Assembly (NCBI GenBank): GCA_002083395.1
Contig: LWDH01000036.1
Coordinates: 15,246 to 79,245 of the forward strand
Origin: Proteobacteria bacterium SG_bin4
GTDB taxonomy: Bacteria; Pseudomonadota; Gammaproteobacteria; Burkholderiales; Nitrosomonadaceae
Direction: 5' to 3'
Length of the DNA stretch: 64,000 bases
Every line of letters begins with the position of its first letter. Positions within the stretch are counted from its first letter, which is position 1. The translations under genes and the position numbers were made by a program. Below, one piece after another: positions 26,814 to 36,081 of this stretch. Under the pieces are notes generated by a model. That model had not been told where the DNA came from. It searched no databases and saw only the letters and a list, made by a program, of their open reading frames with translations.

Positions 26814-29800
26814 ATGGCAAGTAACGATCATTTTTTCACTCGAAGTTATTTTTTTCCGCTTTGCGGGCTTGCTTGTTTATATTTTGTATTCGGTCATCTC
26901 AGTTTTTTTATCGCCGTATCACACTATATTGTCACACCGGTTTTTTTTATTTCCGAAGGCATTGCGCTGTCGATGATTATTTTACTCGGGCGGCGTGTTT
27001 GGCCGGGTATTTTCATTGGACAACTGGCGCTCGCGGTCAGTACCGGACTGGGCGTGCTGCCATCGCTGATTATTGCGCTGATCAATAGCATCGAGGCGAT
27101 TCTGGGAGCGGCCTTGTTCAAACGCTGGAATATAGAGCCGGGGTTGAACAGCATGCAGCACTTTGGGCGTTTTGTTGCAATGATTTTTTTTATTCTGCAA
27201 CCTTTCAGCGCCACCTTCGGTACAACGGCACTGTATTATTTTGATGCTATTCAACCCTCGCAAAGTTTATTCCTGGTCTGGATCAACTGGTGGTTTGGGA
27301 ATTGCCTCGGTCAATTTCTGGTTGCGCCAGCCTTGTTGATATTGTTTTCATCCACCGGCCGTCTGAAGAAATTCCTTCAATCCATCGCCGGCGCGGCTTT
27401 GCCACTGATGCTGATGTTGCCGGCGACTTGGCTGATTTTTGGCGATACCGTTTTCAACGGCATCGCGCTGGCGCTGATTATCTATGTGCCGCTGCTACTG
27501 TGGATTGCGATCAAAAGCGATTTGGCCGTGGTATCGCTGATCTGTTGCGTGATCACTATCCTTGCATTGTTTGAGACAACGCGCGGATACGGCCCTTTTG
27601 TCGCCGGACAAAACCTGCATATTCTCGACATGAATGTGTTTATCCTGGCCATTTCGCTGACAGCACAATTTGTCAGCGTGATATTTACCGAACGTAACCG
27701 GGTTGAAAGCGATTTGCGTAAGAGCGAGGCTAACCTTTACAGAATTATTGATTCATCTCCTATTCCCAAAGTTGTATGTAACGAACAGGAACAGATTATT
27801 TTTGTGAATAAATCATTTGTTCGGGTTTTCGGTTATACCCTTGAAGAAATCCCAACCTTGGATGATTGGGCGCAGCAAGCTTATCCAGATCATGATTACC
27901 GCGAATGGGTTAAAGCCGCTTGTTCGAGAAATTTGGAAAAAGCGTTATTGGAGAAAAGAAATGTCGAGCCACTGGAGGTGCAAATCCAGCCTAAAGGTGG
28001 ATCCCGTCTCAATATATTAAGTACTGTTTCGGTTTTTGAATCCGCCGAACAAGCCGGTAATCTACTGATTACCTTTGTGGATATGACGGAACGGAAAAAT
28101 TTGGAATTGCAGTTGATCCGTAATCATAAGTTTCTGCAGGATTTATCCAATAATATCCCCGGTTTCATTTACCAGTTTCAGCGTTTCCCGGATGGGAGCA
28201 TGTGTATGCCGTATGCCAGTAAAGGCATCACCGGAATTTTCGGTTTGACGCCTGAGAGCGTGGTGGCTGATGCCTCAGCGATATTTACGATTATTCATCC
28301 GCAGGATTCCGATTCGATCAACCGGTCGATCCAGGAATCCGCCAATACTTTAGACGATTGGCAGGCTGTTTTTCGCATTGTTACAGCTCATCAAGAATTT
28401 CGCTGGATACATGCGCATTCAAAACCGGAAATGCAAGCGGATGGCAGTATTATCTGGAACGGTTATGCGACGGATATTACCGAGCTGAAAAATATCTCGC
28501 TAAAATTTTCCGCTTTGCTGGAACATGCCAGTGATGGCGTGCATATTCTGGATGAAGACGGCAATATTGTGGAATTCAGCCACTCTTTTGCGAAGATGCT
28601 CGGGTATTCCAACGAAGAAACCGCCCGGCTCAATGTAATGGATTGGGATGCCATGATCCCGAAAGACAAACTGATCGATGCCGTGCGCGAGGTCTCGAAA
28701 ACACCCCGGGTTTTCGAGACACTGCATCGCCGCAAGGATGGCACCATTATCGACGTTGAGATCAATGCGCAACGAATCGAAATCTCAGGAAAACAATTGA
28801 TATATGCTTCCTCAAGGGAGATCACCGGACGGAAATTGCGTGAAAAGGAGATGCAGTATCAAAGCCTGCGGCTATCCAACATCATCGAAGGTACGAATGT
28901 CGGCACCTGGGAATGGAATGTGCAAACCGGAGAAGTCATTTTCAACCAACGCTGGGCTGAAATTATCGGTTACACACTAGAAGAATTGGCTCCAACGTCG
29001 ATCGGAACTTGGCTTGATTACGCGCATCCGGAGGATTTGACGCAATCCGAAGCATTGCTTAAAGCGCATTTCGCTGGAGAAATTCCATTTTATGAATGTG
29101 AAGCCCGCATGCGCCATAAGGCGGGGCATTGGGTATGGGTGTTAGACCGTGGCAAGGTCACGAGCTGGACAAGCGATGGTGAGCCACTCATGATGTTTGG
29201 CACGCACCAGGATATTACAGAACAAAAAGAGCGTGAAGCAATGCTCATAGAAGCGCGTCACCAAGCGGAAGCTGCCAGCATTGCGAAAACCCGTTTTCTA
29301 GCGATGATGTCACACGAAATTCGCACCCCGATGAATGCTGTTATCGGCATGGCCTATTTATTGGGAAAAACCGCGCTAGACGCTCAACAAAGCATGTTCC
29401 TCCGGAATATCGAAGGGTCCTCCAAAATATTGCTGGGCGTTATCAGCGATATACTGGATTATTCTAAGATCGAAGCCAATAAAATTGAATTGGATCACAT
29501 ACCGATTGATTTGGAGAAAATTTTGGAGAATTTAGCCGCGATTGGTGCAACGGCGATAAAGGATAAAGCTATCGATGTCATATTTTATGTCGCGACTGCT
29601 GTACCCCGATGTTTTTCCGGAGACCCGCTGCGGTTGAGCCAAATATTGGTGAATCTGATCAATAATGCGATCAAGTTTACCGACCGGGGTGAAGTAATTA
29701 TCCGCATTACCATCGAAGATACGGATGACCCAGGTGCCATGCGATTGGTTTTCAGCGTGAGCGACAGCGGTATCGGGATCAAGCCGGAGCAAATGGATTA

Positions 29801-30401
29801 TCTTTTTGAAGCCTTTTCACAAGCGGATTCTTCCATTACCCGCCGATTTGGCGGAACCGGTCTGGGGCTTGCCATATCGCGCAGATTGGCGCGGCAAATG
29901 GGGGGCGATATTTCGGTGGAAAGCGAATATGGCAAAGGCAGTTGCTTTCGTTGTTCTGTCAAATTGCAATTGCCGGAAACCGGTGTTCAGTCTTGGTTTG
30001 CGATCCCGGACAAGTTGCGCGGATTAAATGCGATCGTTGTTGATGATCGAGCGGTGACGCGGGAAGTGCTGGCCGAGATAGTGCGATCGTGCGGCTGGCA
30101 GGCGACTGCTGCGGAAAGTATCGGACAGGCAGTTGAGCAATTGCCTGGCGAAGGTTTGACGAGGTACGATTTGTTGCTGTTTAACTTGCACATCGCCGAC
30201 ACCGAGAGTCAGCAAGCGTTCAATACGATAAAAGAAATGCTTACGGAATCTTGCAGCCTCAAAATCCTGCTGATAGCCAATCAAACGGATTCCGGATACT
30301 TAAAAGAGATCGAAACGGATGGCAATTGGGGTATTTTGTATAAGCCCTTTATACCGTCGGGCTTGGCAAATCTCGTAGTTACGCTTTTCAGCGAAGAATA
30401 G
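26814..30401 (+). CDS. MASE1/multi-PAS hybrid sensor histidine kinase with pseudo-receiver
   Basis: This 1195-residue sensor begins with a MASE1-type membrane domain of about eight helices (residues 15-295). Four PAS/PAC modules follow to about residue 815 (each ending in a PAC motif such as FVDMTERKNLE, YATDITELK, REITGR and GTHQDITEQK). The HisKA motif MMSHEIRTPMN carries the phosphorylatable His834. The HATPase has an N box (NLINNAIKF), DSGIGI and GGTGLGLAISR. A C-terminal receiver keeps the acidic pocket (VVDD) and lysine (LYKPF), but the acceptor Asp is replaced by Asn1124 in LLLFNLHI. The input signal is unknown. No response-regulator gene is adjacent. Confidence 0.88.
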   Translation: MASNDHFFTRSYFFPLCGLACLYFVFGHLSFFIAVSHYIVTPVFFISEGIALSMIILLGRRVWPGIFIGQLALAVSTGLGVLPSLIIALINSIEAILGAALFKRWNIEPGLNSMQHFGRFVAMIFFILQPFSATFGTTALYYFDAIQPSQSLFLVWINWWFGNCLGQFLVAPALLILFSSTGRLKKFLQSIAGAALPLMLMLPATWLIFGDTVFNGIALALIIYVPLLLWIAIKSDLAVVSLICCVITILALFETTRGYGPFVAGQNLHILDMNVFILAISLTAQFVSVIFTERNRVESDLRKSEANLYRIIDSSPIPKVVCNEQEQIIFVNKSFVRVFGYTLEEIPTLDDWAQQAYPDHDYREWVKAACSRNLEKALLEKRNVEPLEVQIQPKGGSRLNILSTVSVFESAEQAGNLLITFVDMTERKNLELQLIRNHKFLQDLSNNIPGFIYQFQRFPDGSMCMPYASKGITGIFGLTPESVVADASAIFTIIHPQDSDSINRSIQESANTLDDWQAVFRIVTAHQEFRWIHAHSKPEMQADGSIIWNGYATDITELKNISLKFSALLEHASDGVHILDEDGNIVEFSHSFAKMLGYSNEETARLNVMDWDAMIPKDKLIDAVREVSKTPRVFETLHRRKDGTIIDVEINAQRIEISGKQLIYASSREITGRKLREKEMQYQSLRLSNIIEGTNVGTWEWNVQTGEVIFNQRWAEIIGYTLEELAPTSIGTWLDYAHPEDLTQSEALLKAHFAGEIPFYECEARMRHKAGHWVWVLDRGKVTSWTSDGEPLMMFGTHQDITEQKEREAMLIEARHQAEAASIAKTRFLAMMSHEIRTPMNAVIGMAYLLGKTALDAQQSMFLRNIEGSSKILLGVISDILDYSKIEANKIELDHIPIDLEKILENLAAIGATAIKDKAIDVIFYVATAVPRCFSGDPLRLSQILVNLINNAIKFTDRGEVIIRITIEDTDDPGAMRLVFSVSDSGIGIKPEQMDYLFEAFSQADSSITRRFGGTGLGLAISRRLARQMGGDISVESEYGKGSCFRCSVKLQLPETGVQSWFAIPDKLRGLNAIVVDDRAVTREVLAEIVRSCGWQATAAESIGQAVEQLPGEGLTRYDLLLFNLHIADTESQQAFNTIKEMLTESCSLKILLIANQTDSGYLKEIETDGNWGILYKPFIPSGLANLVVTLFSEE

Positions 30402-30521
30402 GACAGAAAAAGATTGGCTGGACATCGAATAGCAACTACCGGATTGTCGTGGTGTTATCCTGCTTGTGATCGTTGCGACGACAGATTGCGATAGGTTCTT
30501 CAATGCCCAGCCAGGAGGTGA

Positions 30522-30974
30522 TCAGCGTTTGATCGAGGATCCGGCGAGTAAATGTTGGGAGCTACGGGATCTGAATAGCGGTCCGCCGACCGACGGATCG
30601 CCCGTTGGCCGGGTGAAAGCGCCGTAATTAATCAGCGTTTCAGCCATAGCACCCGTTTCTTGCGCGACACTGAGATTACCTTCGCCAACTTGCAGCACGG
30701 ATACGCTATGGGGCGGATTGTTGTAGACGTGCAAAAAGGTTTCACGAATACCTCCGGGCACGAATGGCGTTGCGGTTTGAATTTCACCGGTTGCGCCCGG
30801 TGTATCGAAATCCCCGGCTGTGGTAATCACGGTGAATTCTCTTGGTGCCGGTGCATCGAAACTATCCAATAAGAGCGACGCTGCGTGTGCCGGACTGATT
30901 GAAAGCAATGCCAGCAGGAAGATTCGATTGAATTTACTGTCTGTTGATTTTAGAAAGCGGTGGAAGAATGACAT
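30522..30974 (-). CDS. Short exported protein, possibly truncated
   Basis: This 150-residue protein has a signal peptide (IFLLALLSISPAHA) and a beta-rich mature part (LLLDSFDAPAPREF, GGIRETFLHVYNNP). A strong GGAGG ribosome site precedes the ATG by 4 nt. The last 15 residues (RSRSSQHLLAGSSIKR) lose the beta pattern and no PEP-CTERM or other sorting signal follows, which suggests a frameshift or truncation near 30560. I do not recognise the family; its N-terminus resembles those of PEP-CTERM proteins. Confidence 0.55.
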   Translation of the reverse strand: MSFFHRFLKSTDSKFNRIFLLALLSISPAHAASLLLDSFDAPAPREFTVITTAGDFDTPGATGEIQTATPFVPGGIRETFLHVYNNPPHSVSVLQVGEGNLSVAQETGAMAETLINYGAFTRPTGDPSVGGPLFRSRSSQHLLAGSSIKR

Positions 30975-31062
30975 ATAGCCTCCTGCTTAAGAGAAGCGTG
31001 AAACAAAGGTGGGACAGCTTTTAGTAGTTTTTACCAGTATAAAAAGAACCAATGCCTCAGTC

Positions 31063-31078
31063 TGTGATAAAAATCACA
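31063..31078. promoter_or_regulatory. CRP-type palindrome
   Basis: TGTGA-TAAAAA-TCACA matches the canonical CRP half-sites with the standard 6-nt spacer. It lies 89 nt upstream of the exported-protein ATG (minus) and 77 nt upstream of the tusA-like ATG (plus), so it could serve either gene. No promoter elements were clear. Confidence 0.4.
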
Positions 31079-31154
31079 CGGCATGTTAAATTGGTTGTCT
31101 GCCTGCTAATAGCGGTTATTCTTGAATTTTCGAACCCAACAAATAAGTTAAAAA

Positions 31155-31385
31155 ATGCAAGCTATCGATAAGGAATTGGACGCGCGCGGATTGCTATGTC
31201 CACTGCCGATTTTACGTACCAAGCAGTCGCTTGCCACGATGTCGAGTGGGCAGCTATTAAGGATTACCGCCACCGATAAAGGTTCGGTCATTGATTTTCA
31301 GGTATTCGCCGAACAAACCGGTCATAAACTAGTATCCCTGTCGCAAGATGCGGATGAATTCGTTTTTGTATTGAAAAAACGTTAG
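31155..31385 (+). CDS. TusA-family sulfurtransferase-like protein
   Basis: This 76-residue cytoplasmic protein has the TusA/SirA family signature: LDARGLLCPLPILRTKQSL with the active-site Cys in CPLP, followed by the two-layer alpha/beta fold (GQLLRITATDKGSVIDFQVF). TusA relays sulfur for tRNA thiolation or other sulfur pathways. The lactate permease gene starts 12 nt after its stop, so they are likely cotranscribed, although the functional link is not obvious. The ATG has no evident Shine-Dalgarno sequence. Confidence 0.88.
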   Translation: MQAIDKELDARGLLCPLPILRTKQSLATMSSGQLLRITATDKGSVIDFQVFAEQTGHKLVSLSQDADEFVFVLKKR

Positions 31386-31397
31386 CCGGACTCAATC

Positions 31398-33092
31398 ATG
31401 CCACCGTCGATATTTTCAATGCTGGCGTTTTTGCCGCTGCTTTTGGCTGCGGTATTGCTGGTGGGATTCAATTGGCCCGCGCGGCGGGCGATGCCACTGG
31501 TGTTTGCCGTTGCTGTCATCATTTCGCTGACAGTGTGGGACATGACTGTCAATCGGGTGATCGCATCCGCTTTACAGGGATTGATTTTGACCGGAGCGAT
31601 TTTGTGGATCATTTTCGGCGCGATTCTGCTGCTCAATACGTTGAAGCACTCCGGTGCGATTACCGCAATCCGTTTCGGATTCTCAGGCATCAGCCCGGAC
31701 CGGCGCGTGCAAGTGGTGATTGTGGCGTGGTTGCTGGGATGTTTTATCGAAGGCGCATCGGGATTCGGCACACCGGCGGCAGTGGTTGCGCCGCTGCTGG
31801 TGGCGCTGGGTTTTCCGGCGCTGGCGGCGGTAATGGCCGGGATGATGGTGCAGTCGACACCGGTGTCGTTCGGCGCCGTCGGCACGCCGATCGTGGTCGG
31901 TGTTACCGGCGGGCTGGATCAGATGACTATCAGCGAGCGGCTCGCTGCACAAAGCTCAAGCTGGGATGCGTTGTACCGGCTGATCACGTCGGAAGTTGCT
32001 CTAATTCATGCTGCTACGGGCGTTTTGATGCCGTTGCTGATGTGCATGATGTTGACACGTTTTTTCGGCAAGCATCGTTCCTGGCGGGAAGGGCTGGCAG
32101 TCGCGCCGTTTGCGATTTTCACCGGATTGGCGTTTGTGGTGCCGTATGCACTGGCGGGTGTTTTTCTAGGACCGGAATTCCCTTCGTTGATAGGCGCTAT
32201 GATTGGATTGGCGATCGTGGTTCCAGCGGCGCGTGCCGGTTTTCTGACTCCCAAACAATCTTGGGATTTTCCGCTGCCTGCCGATTGGCCCCCGGTATGG
32301 CTCGGCAGTATTGATTTTAGACTGGAGAATTTAGCTGCAAAAACTCCGATGCCGATCGTTTTGGCGTGGTGTCCGTATTTCTTGCTGGCGTTGTTATTGG
32401 TGTTGTCGCGGGTGAATGACGGGATCAAAGCGTTTCTGAATCAGCATGGCGTGTTGATCTGGGACGATATCCTCGGCGAAACCGGCATCTCCGGGAGTAT
32501 TGCGCTCTTGTATCAGCCCGGCGGATTGATGATTCTGGTGGTGCTGATAACCTTTTTCCTGCACCGCATGCAACTCACTGAACTCAAAATGGCGGTTAAA
32601 GAATCGGCCCAAACGCTGCTTGGCGCCAGTTTTGTATTAATTTTCACGGTACCGATGGTGCGTATCCTGATCAATTCCGGCGAAAACCTGGCAGGCTTGC
32701 CAGCGATGCCGCAGGCGATGGCGCAATTTGTCGCGGACAGCGTCGGCGCAATCTATCCGTTCTTTGCGCCGGCAGTGGGAGCGTTGGGTGCTTTCATTGC
32801 CGGGTCCAACACCGTGTCGAACCTGATGCTAGCGCAGTTTCAATTCGATACCGCGCAATTGATCGGAGTGTCCAGCGCACTGTTGGTGGCGGTGCAGGCA
32901 GCCGGTGCAGCCGCCGGTAATATGATCGCGATTCATAATGTGGTAGCCGCTTCCGCGACAGTCGGTTTGCTCGGCCGCGAAGGGGAAACCATCCGCATGA
33001 CCATTATCCCGACACTGTATTATTTGATAGCAGTCGGGGCAATCGCAATGATTGCGATAAGCGCATTAGGCGTTACCGACCCTCTGATGTAA
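31398..33092 (+). CDS. L-lactate permease (LctP/LldP family)
   Basis: This 564-residue inner-membrane transporter has about 13 hydrophobic segments and the LctP family signatures (GCFIEGASGFGTPAAVVAPL, split as SGFGTPAA and VVAPLLVALGF; GALGAFIAGSNTVSNLM). Members transport L-lactate, D-lactate or glycolate with protons. Length fits the family. In an autotroph this would provide organic-acid uptake, possibly feeding PEP synthase, or glycolate handling linked to RuBisCO oxygenase activity (both inference). Confidence 0.9.
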   Translation: MPPSIFSMLAFLPLLLAAVLLVGFNWPARRAMPLVFAVAVIISLTVWDMTVNRVIASALQGLILTGAILWIIFGAILLLNTLKHSGAITAIRFGFSGISPDRRVQVVIVAWLLGCFIEGASGFGTPAAVVAPLLVALGFPALAAVMAGMMVQSTPVSFGAVGTPIVVGVTGGLDQMTISERLAAQSSSWDALYRLITSEVALIHAATGVLMPLLMCMMLTRFFGKHRSWREGLAVAPFAIFTGLAFVVPYALAGVFLGPEFPSLIGAMIGLAIVVPAARAGFLTPKQSWDFPLPADWPPVWLGSIDFRLENLAAKTPMPIVLAWCPYFLLALLLVLSRVNDGIKAFLNQHGVLIWDDILGETGISGSIALLYQPGGLMILVVLITFFLHRMQLTELKMAVKESAQTLLGASFVLIFTVPMVRILINSGENLAGLPAMPQAMAQFVADSVGAIYPFFAPAVGALGAFIAGSNTVSNLMLAQFQFDTAQLIGVSSALLVAVQAAGAAAGNMIAIHNVVAASATVGLLGREGETIRMTIIPTLYYLIAVGAIAMIAISALGVTDPLM

Positions 33093-33108
33093 CAGCTTTT
33101 TAGCGCCG

Positions 33109-34467
33109 TCAGCCGCCTGCAACCGTCATGCGGTCGATTAATACCGAACCGCATTGCTTCGAACCGCGCACGATAACATCAGTGCCGACTGCGATGATCC
33201 CGCGGAACATCTCCTTGAGATTACCGGCGATGGTGATTTCCTCCACCGGATGACTGATAACGCCGCGTTCAACCCAGAATCCGGAGGCGCCTCGCGAATA
33301 ATCGCCGGTAACCGGATTAATGCCATGTCCCAGTAGCTCTGTGACAAGCAATCCAGTGCCCATTTCTTTCAAAAGATCCTGGAAAGATAAAGGCATGCCA
33401 TTTTTCATGATCAAGTTGTGCGTACCGCCGGCGTTGCCGGTGGTGCGCATCCCGAGTTTACGCGCGGAGTAACTGCCGAGGAAATAACCTTGCACGATGC
33501 CATTCTCTACGACGTGACGGTCGAGGGTGACGACGCCATCATCGTCAAACGGACCGCTCGCCAGTCCTTTGTGCACATGCGGCAACTCCACAATTTGAAT
33601 GTCCGGCGCAAAAACTTGCTGACCGATACTGTCGATCAGGAAAGAAGATTTCCGGTACAAGTTGTTACCGGATATTGCGGAAGCGAAATGTCCGATCAAA
33701 CCCGATGCGATGGGTGCTTCAAACAGAACCGGCACTTCGCACGTGCCGATTTTTCTCGCGCCTAAACGTGCCGCGCTGCGCTTACCCGCTTTCTGCCCGA
33801 TGCTTTCAACCGTCTCCAGATCCGCCGCATCGCGAACCACGCTGTACCAGTAATCGCGTTGTTTGCTCTCGCCTTGCTCGGCGATCATCGCACAACTGAT
33901 GCTGTGGCGCGATAGCGGATAACCGCCCATAAAGCCCAGGCTATTGGCATATACAAATTGCGATTCGCTGACGGAAACGGTGGCGCCTTCCGAATTGGTG
34001 ACAAGCTTATCGGCGGAAAATCCCGATTGCTCGCATCGCTTGGCGAGTTCGATGGCTTCCTCGACACTGATTTGCCACGGAAAATACAGATCGAGATTGG
34101 GGTAGTCTTTCGCCAGCAATTCGGCATCCGCCAATCCGGCGCAATCATCATCTGCGGTATAGCGGGCGATCGACAACGCTGCAGCGACGGTGTCGCTGAT
34201 TGCTTGCGCCGAGAAATCGGAAGTGCTGGCATGGCCGCGTTTTTGCCCGATGTAGACGGTAACCGACAAACCTTTGTCACGGTTGTATTCAATCGTTTCC
34301 ACTTCATTCTGCCGCACCGTGACAGTTTGGCCAAAACCATCGGAAACATTGGTTTCACACGATGTGGCGCCGCCTTTTTCGGCATGTTTCAGGATATCAC
34401 CGGCGATTTGCTGTAACGTGCTAATCGGATAGGAAAAACGGAGATCGGAATCGGGTAAGTTATTCAT
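33109..34467 (-). CDS. pmbA: Metalloprotease PmbA/TldE
   Basis: This 452-residue protein belongs to the TldD/PmbA family; TldD-TldE form a heterodimeric protease involved in maturation or degradation of peptides such as microcin B17 and CcdA antitoxin. Family markers include TVRQNEVETIEYNRDKGLSV at the N-terminus and YSRGASGFWVERGVISHPVE near the C-terminus. The metal-binding HExxxH of TldD is absent, as expected for the PmbA/TldE partner. It is divergent from darP, an arrangement common in proteobacteria. Confidence 0.93.
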   Translation of the reverse strand: MNNLPDSDLRFSYPISTLQQIAGDILKHAEKGGATSCETNVSDGFGQTVTVRQNEVETIEYNRDKGLSVTVYIGQKRGHASTSDFSAQAISDTVAAALSIARYTADDDCAGLADAELLAKDYPNLDLYFPWQISVEEAIELAKRCEQSGFSADKLVTNSEGATVSVSESQFVYANSLGFMGGYPLSRHSISCAMIAEQGESKQRDYWYSVVRDAADLETVESIGQKAGKRSAARLGARKIGTCEVPVLFEAPIASGLIGHFASAISGNNLYRKSSFLIDSIGQQVFAPDIQIVELPHVHKGLASGPFDDDGVVTLDRHVVENGIVQGYFLGSYSARKLGMRTTGNAGGTHNLIMKNGMPLSFQDLLKEMGTGLLVTELLGHGINPVTGDYSRGASGFWVERGVISHPVEEITIAGNLKEMFRGIIAVGTDVIVRGSKQCGSVLIDRMTVAGG

Positions 34468-34701
34468 GAGATGCTAACGGGGCAAAAATTAAGCGATTTT
34501 CAAAAGTAAGGGCGTTTCTAAAAAATCAGAGTTTTAAACAAGACGGGGCGAGAGGAAAAATATTTTTGCAGCATATAATTGATATGTAAGGAAATATTTT
34601 TTTCGATCAACGAAGTATTGTAACAAAATATGAATTTTTAGAGATGCCCTTAAGAAAGCGCTATGATAACAGCTTCTTGACCCCGCATTACACAGGTTAC
34701 C

Positions 34702-35214
34702 GTGCAAAAAGAACCGGAATACGACGACAACGAAGCAATCGAACCAAGTAAGACACAGCGCAAAAAAGACATGCATGCCTTGCAGGCAATTGGCGAGCAA
34801 TTGGTGGAATTGGATCCGAAAAAATTGACCGAGTTTGATTTGCCGGAAATTCTGGTCGACGCAATTCTGCTGGCGCGCTCCATGAACAAGCATGGCGCGC
34901 GCCGCCGGCAACTGCAATACATCGGGCGCTTGATGCGCGAAGTCGATGCATCGCCGATCCAGCAAAAACTCGACTCCTGGCAACAAACTTCCAAGCACCA
35001 AACCACACGGCTGCATCTGCTCGAACGCTGGCGCGAACGCTTGTTAAGCGATGAACACGCACTCACCGAATTTGCCAAACAATACCCGCAGGCCGACTTG
35101 CAGCGTTTGCGCTTGCTGATCCGCAATGCGCAAAAAGAAAAAGCGGCGGAAAAGCCGCCGAAGAGTTTCCGGTTATTGTTTCAGGAGCTGCAGGGAGTGA
35201 TTACCGAAGTTTGA
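34702..35214 (+). CDS. darP: Ribosome biogenesis factor DarP/YjgA
   Basis: This 170-residue basic, helical protein belongs to the YjgA/DarP family, which acts in late assembly of the 50S subunit. The family pattern is visible (SKTQRKKDMHALQAIGEQLV; RRRQLQYIGRLMREVD; LLERWRERLL). The start is GTG, preceded by AGGT. It is divergent from pmbA with about 230 nt between, and is followed closely by the decayed IS30 element. Confidence 0.9.
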   Translation: MQKEPEYDDNEAIEPSKTQRKKDMHALQAIGEQLVELDPKKLTEFDLPEILVDAILLARSMNKHGARRRQLQYIGRLMREVDASPIQQKLDSWQQTSKHQTTRLHLLERWRERLLSDEHALTEFAKQYPQADLQRLRLLIRNAQKEKAAEKPPKSFRLLFQELQGVITEV

Positions 35215-35227
35215 AGATCGGAAAGTG

Positions 35228-35251
35228 GCGGATTCAACATTGAAGCGCAAC
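35228..35251. repeat. IS30 left inverted repeat
   Basis: GCGGATTCAACATTGAAG followed by CGCAAC; matches the complement of the right repeat with four mismatches. Confidence 0.75.
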
Positions 35252-35324
35252 TTTTGTGAGGAAGCATATAGGCAAGCTGCGGTAGTCCCGAAGCTGCTTA
35301 AACGGCCAAGTAAAAGGAGCGCAA

Positions 35325-35903
35325 ATGAAGCACTACAAGCAGCTCACCCGAGAGTAACGATAGCAGATTTCCGGTTTGAAGAAAGCGGGCTTGAACCAAA
35401 CGCAAATTGCGGATGAAGTGGGCGTAGACAAGCCGACGGTATCCCGGGAATCTGGACGAAACAACGGCCGTCGCGGCTGGCATCCCAAGCAGGCACAGGA
35501 ATTACGGGATGAACGCCGGAAGAAATGTGTCAATGCCCAGCGTTTCTCATTGCCGGAATGGGCGGAAATTAAACGGTTGATCCGGTTGGATCATGAGTCC
35601 AGAACACGCATCTTGCCGGCTTGCGCTGGAATGCGGGTTGAGAATCAGCCACGAGACGGTCTACGTCTACATTTATGAAGACAAGCGCCGGGGCATGATC
35701 AGGAACCGGATCGGCATTCACGAACGCCCGGCTCCAAGGGAATGGAGTTGATTGAAGTTACCCCGGAACAAGTTCAGTGGGCAGTGAATAGACTCAATCA
35801 TCGGCTGCGCAAGGTGCTTGGATTCAGAACCCCGTTTGAGATATTCTTCGGAAAAGCGGTGCGCTATACCCAATCACCGTCAGGTGTTGCACTTCGAAAT
35901 TGA
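35325..35903 (+). pseudogene. IS30 transposase remnant
   Basis: The remnant starts MKHYKQLTRE, then has stops and a frameshift. The N-terminal helix-turn-helix region survives (LNQTQIADEVGVDKPTVSRE, NNGRRGWHPKQAQEL). A second frame carries SHETVYVYIYEDKRRG, after which the DDE catalytic core is missing. The final piece (LNHRLRKVLGFRTPFEIFFG, VALRN) matches the IS30 transposase C-terminus. At least two internal deletions and several stop codons are needed to explain this, so it is an old, dead copy. Confidence 0.85.
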
Positions 35904-35909
35904 ATCCGC
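35886..35909. repeat. IS30 right inverted repeat
   Basis: Complement reads GCGGATTCAATTTCGAAG then TGCAAC. It overlaps the transposase stop codon, as is usual for this family. Confidence 0.75.
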
Positions 35910-35941
35910 GCGCTGTCTTACAATAATAGCTGAAACGTAAC

Positions 35942-36040
35942 ATGGAACTGTTACTCCAAGCTCTGATCGGTCTCGTAATTTCAGTGGCAACTTCCTGGTT
36001 CACTGTAAAACTATCTCTCGCCAGGTTCCGCACCGAGCGG
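35942..36040 (+). pseudogene. Truncated 5' end of a membrane-protein gene
   Basis: The first 33 codons (MELLLQALIGLVISVATSWF then TVKLSLARFRTER) look like a real N-terminal membrane anchor followed by a basic linker. After FRTER the frame continues into unrelated sequence (ISIKLILDPRG) and soon stops. It lies just after the IS30 right end, so the break may be linked to past transposition or deletion. The intact family is not identified. Confidence 0.45.
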
Positions 36041-36081
36041 ATTTCCATCAAGTTGATACTTGACCCGCGAGGCGCTCACTC

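Larger units (their letters stand above)
35228..35909 (+). mobile_element. Decayed IS30-family element
   Basis: Imperfect 24-bp inverted repeats bound a 682-bp element. The left end (35228-35251) and right end (35886-35909, complement) agree at 20 of 24 positions, including the outer ten GCGGATTCAA. Intact IS30 elements are about 1.0-1.2 kb, so several hundred bases have been deleted. The element begins 13 nt after the darP stop and cannot be active. I could not see a target-site duplication. Confidence 0.8.

Noticed and set aside
31472..32314. 280-codon frame within the lactate permease gene
   Set aside because: Out-of-frame shadow of a conserved permease; Cys/Arg/Gly-rich product without any domain.
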